In this document: positions 5,909 to 6,528 of the stretch, one piece after another
How the letters are laid out: every line of letters begins with the position of its first letter
Position numbering within the stretch: the stretch's first letter is position 1
NCBI GenBank assembly: GCA_913060845.1
Contig: CAJXVF010000142.1
Location: forward strand, 1-6,528
Direction: 5' to 3'
From: an uncultured Alphaproteobacteria bacterium
GTDB lineage: Bacteria; Pseudomonadota; Alphaproteobacteria; Bin95
DNA: 6,528 bases
Notes under the pieces: generated by a model
What the model was told of the DNA's origin: nothing
Seen by the model: only the letters and a program-made list of their open reading frames with translations
Database searches by the model: none
Position numbers and translations under genes: made by a program

Positions 5909-6487
5909 GCTGACTTCTTGATGGTGGTTGTGGGCGCTGGAGCGTCCGTTAGATTGGGCGTCATGAAGGCGTCGAGATCAGCAACCAGTGCTTCGAGGGC
6001 GCTTTTTTCGGCTTCAATGGTCGCTTCTGGTTTCGGCGGGGGCGGTGCAGCCTCTGGAATATGGCTGATTGGGTCTGGCACGCTGGCGGCGCGGGCGATG
6101 GTGCGCAGCAGCACGTGCTGGTCCAAAGGTTTTGGCACATAGTCTGACATGCCAGCCTGCAAGTAGGCTTCCCGGTCACCAGTCATAGCGTTGGCGGTTA
6201 GGGCGATGATCGGCGTATCGGCACCCGGGCCGTCTAGCTTGCGGATATGGCGGGTGGCGGTGACGCCATCCATTTCCGGCATTTGCACATCCATCAGCAC
6301 CATGTCGTAGGCGCTGCTGCTGACAGCCTCGAGCGCGACCCTGCCATTGCCGACAATCTCAATCTCGGCATCGAATGGTTCCAGCATGTACTCAATGACC
6401 TTTTGGTTGGTCAGATTATCCTCTGCCACAAGGATGCGGAGCTGCCGGCTCTGCAGCATGGGCGTGGGCGGTTGGATTGCACTGCGA
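5905..6487 (-). CDS. Receiver-domain protein, C-terminal part; probably a hybrid histidine kinase (partial)
   Basis: The gene runs off the right end, so only its 3' part is present (about 193 residues). It encodes a complete REC domain: LRILVAEDNLTNQKV with the acidic pair, VLMDVQMPEMDG with the phospho-accepting Asp, ALTANAM with the conserved Thr, and YVPKPLD with the conserved Lys. A roughly 60-residue tail follows, with a Pro-rich stretch (EAAPPPPKPE) and a short helical segment. The wording AEDN.TNQKV, MDVQMPEMDG and the preceding QPPTP linker are typical of receivers at the C-terminus of hybrid sensor kinases; no His kinase domain is visible, so this is an inference. The internal ATG before LQSRQLR lacks a Shine-Dalgarno, which argues against a free-standing regulator. 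Genuine sequence begins at 6487: an apparent MCIRDS start at 6504 is adapter. The stop overlaps the lysA stop. Confidence 0.85.
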
Positions 6488-6528
6488 CTGTCTCTTATAC
6501 ACATCTGACGCTGCCGACGAATAGAGAG
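6488..6528. other. Illumina Nextera adapter and i5 index left on the contig end (artefact)
   Basis: Positions 6488-6506 read CTGTCTCTTATACACATCT, the Nextera mosaic-end sequence in reverse complement. Positions 6507-6520 read GACGCTGCCGACGA, the read-1 transposon adapter tail, and 6521-6528 read ATAGAGAG, the reverse complement of the i5 index CTCTCTAT (S502/N502). All 41 bases are library construct and should be trimmed. They also generate the artefact peptide MCIRDS in the reverse frame. Confidence 0.98.

Noticed and set aside
6488..6504. Start of the receiver gene at 6504 (MCIRDS...)
   Set aside because: These codons come from the Nextera mosaic end, so the gene is really truncated at 6487.

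Overview
The window looks like the end of a draft-assembly contig from an alphaproteobacterium. It is moderately GC-rich and densely packed. The evidence is the protein sequences (ArgH with a QKRNP signature loop, a long LysA, a small CGKKGDL-type lipoprotein between them, L21) and the gene order tlpA <- -> argH-lipoprotein-lysA. I cannot place it to genus. The genes are mainly housekeeping; I see no phage, CRISPR, toxin-antitoxin or defence locus.

Layout: (1) 19-330, minus: rplU (L21), with a good sigma70-type promoter at 437-464 and a Shine-Dalgarno at the very edge of the window that probably serves rpmA (L27) just outside. (2) 469-2325, plus: a conserved protein of unknown function, a MaoC-like double-hotdog protein, and a tightly linked 80-residue acidic protein. 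(3) 2338-2895, minus: an exported TlpA-type thioredoxin, ending 12 bp from the previous gene. (4) 2894-5908, plus: argH, a small lipoprotein of the LptM type and lysA, a biosynthetic operon joined by an overlapping stop/start and a 10-bp gap. (5) 5905-6487, minus: the 3' end of a receiver-domain protein, probably a hybrid histidine kinase, cut by the contig end. (6) 6488-6528: not biological; it is Illumina Nextera adapter plus an 8-base index.

How the genes relate: argH makes arginine from argininosuccinate and lysA makes lysine from meso-diaminopimelate, so the operon combines two amino-acid end steps with an outer-membrane-assembly type lipoprotein. tlpA is divergent from argH, and the two start codons share one CATG. 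lysA and the kinase gene overlap tail to tail by 4 bp. There is very little intergenic DNA apart from 331-468, 1132-1194 and the repeat at 4347-4480.

The most interesting biology is at 4315-4605. A 134-bp REP/BIME-like inverted pair of GC-rich hairpins lies inside the signal-peptide region of the lipoprotein gene without breaking its reading frame. The repeat also seems to supply a new Shine-Dalgarno and GTG start that would restore a normal-length lipoprotein. The most important curation point is the adapter at the right edge, which creates a false MCIRDS N-terminus on the last ORF.
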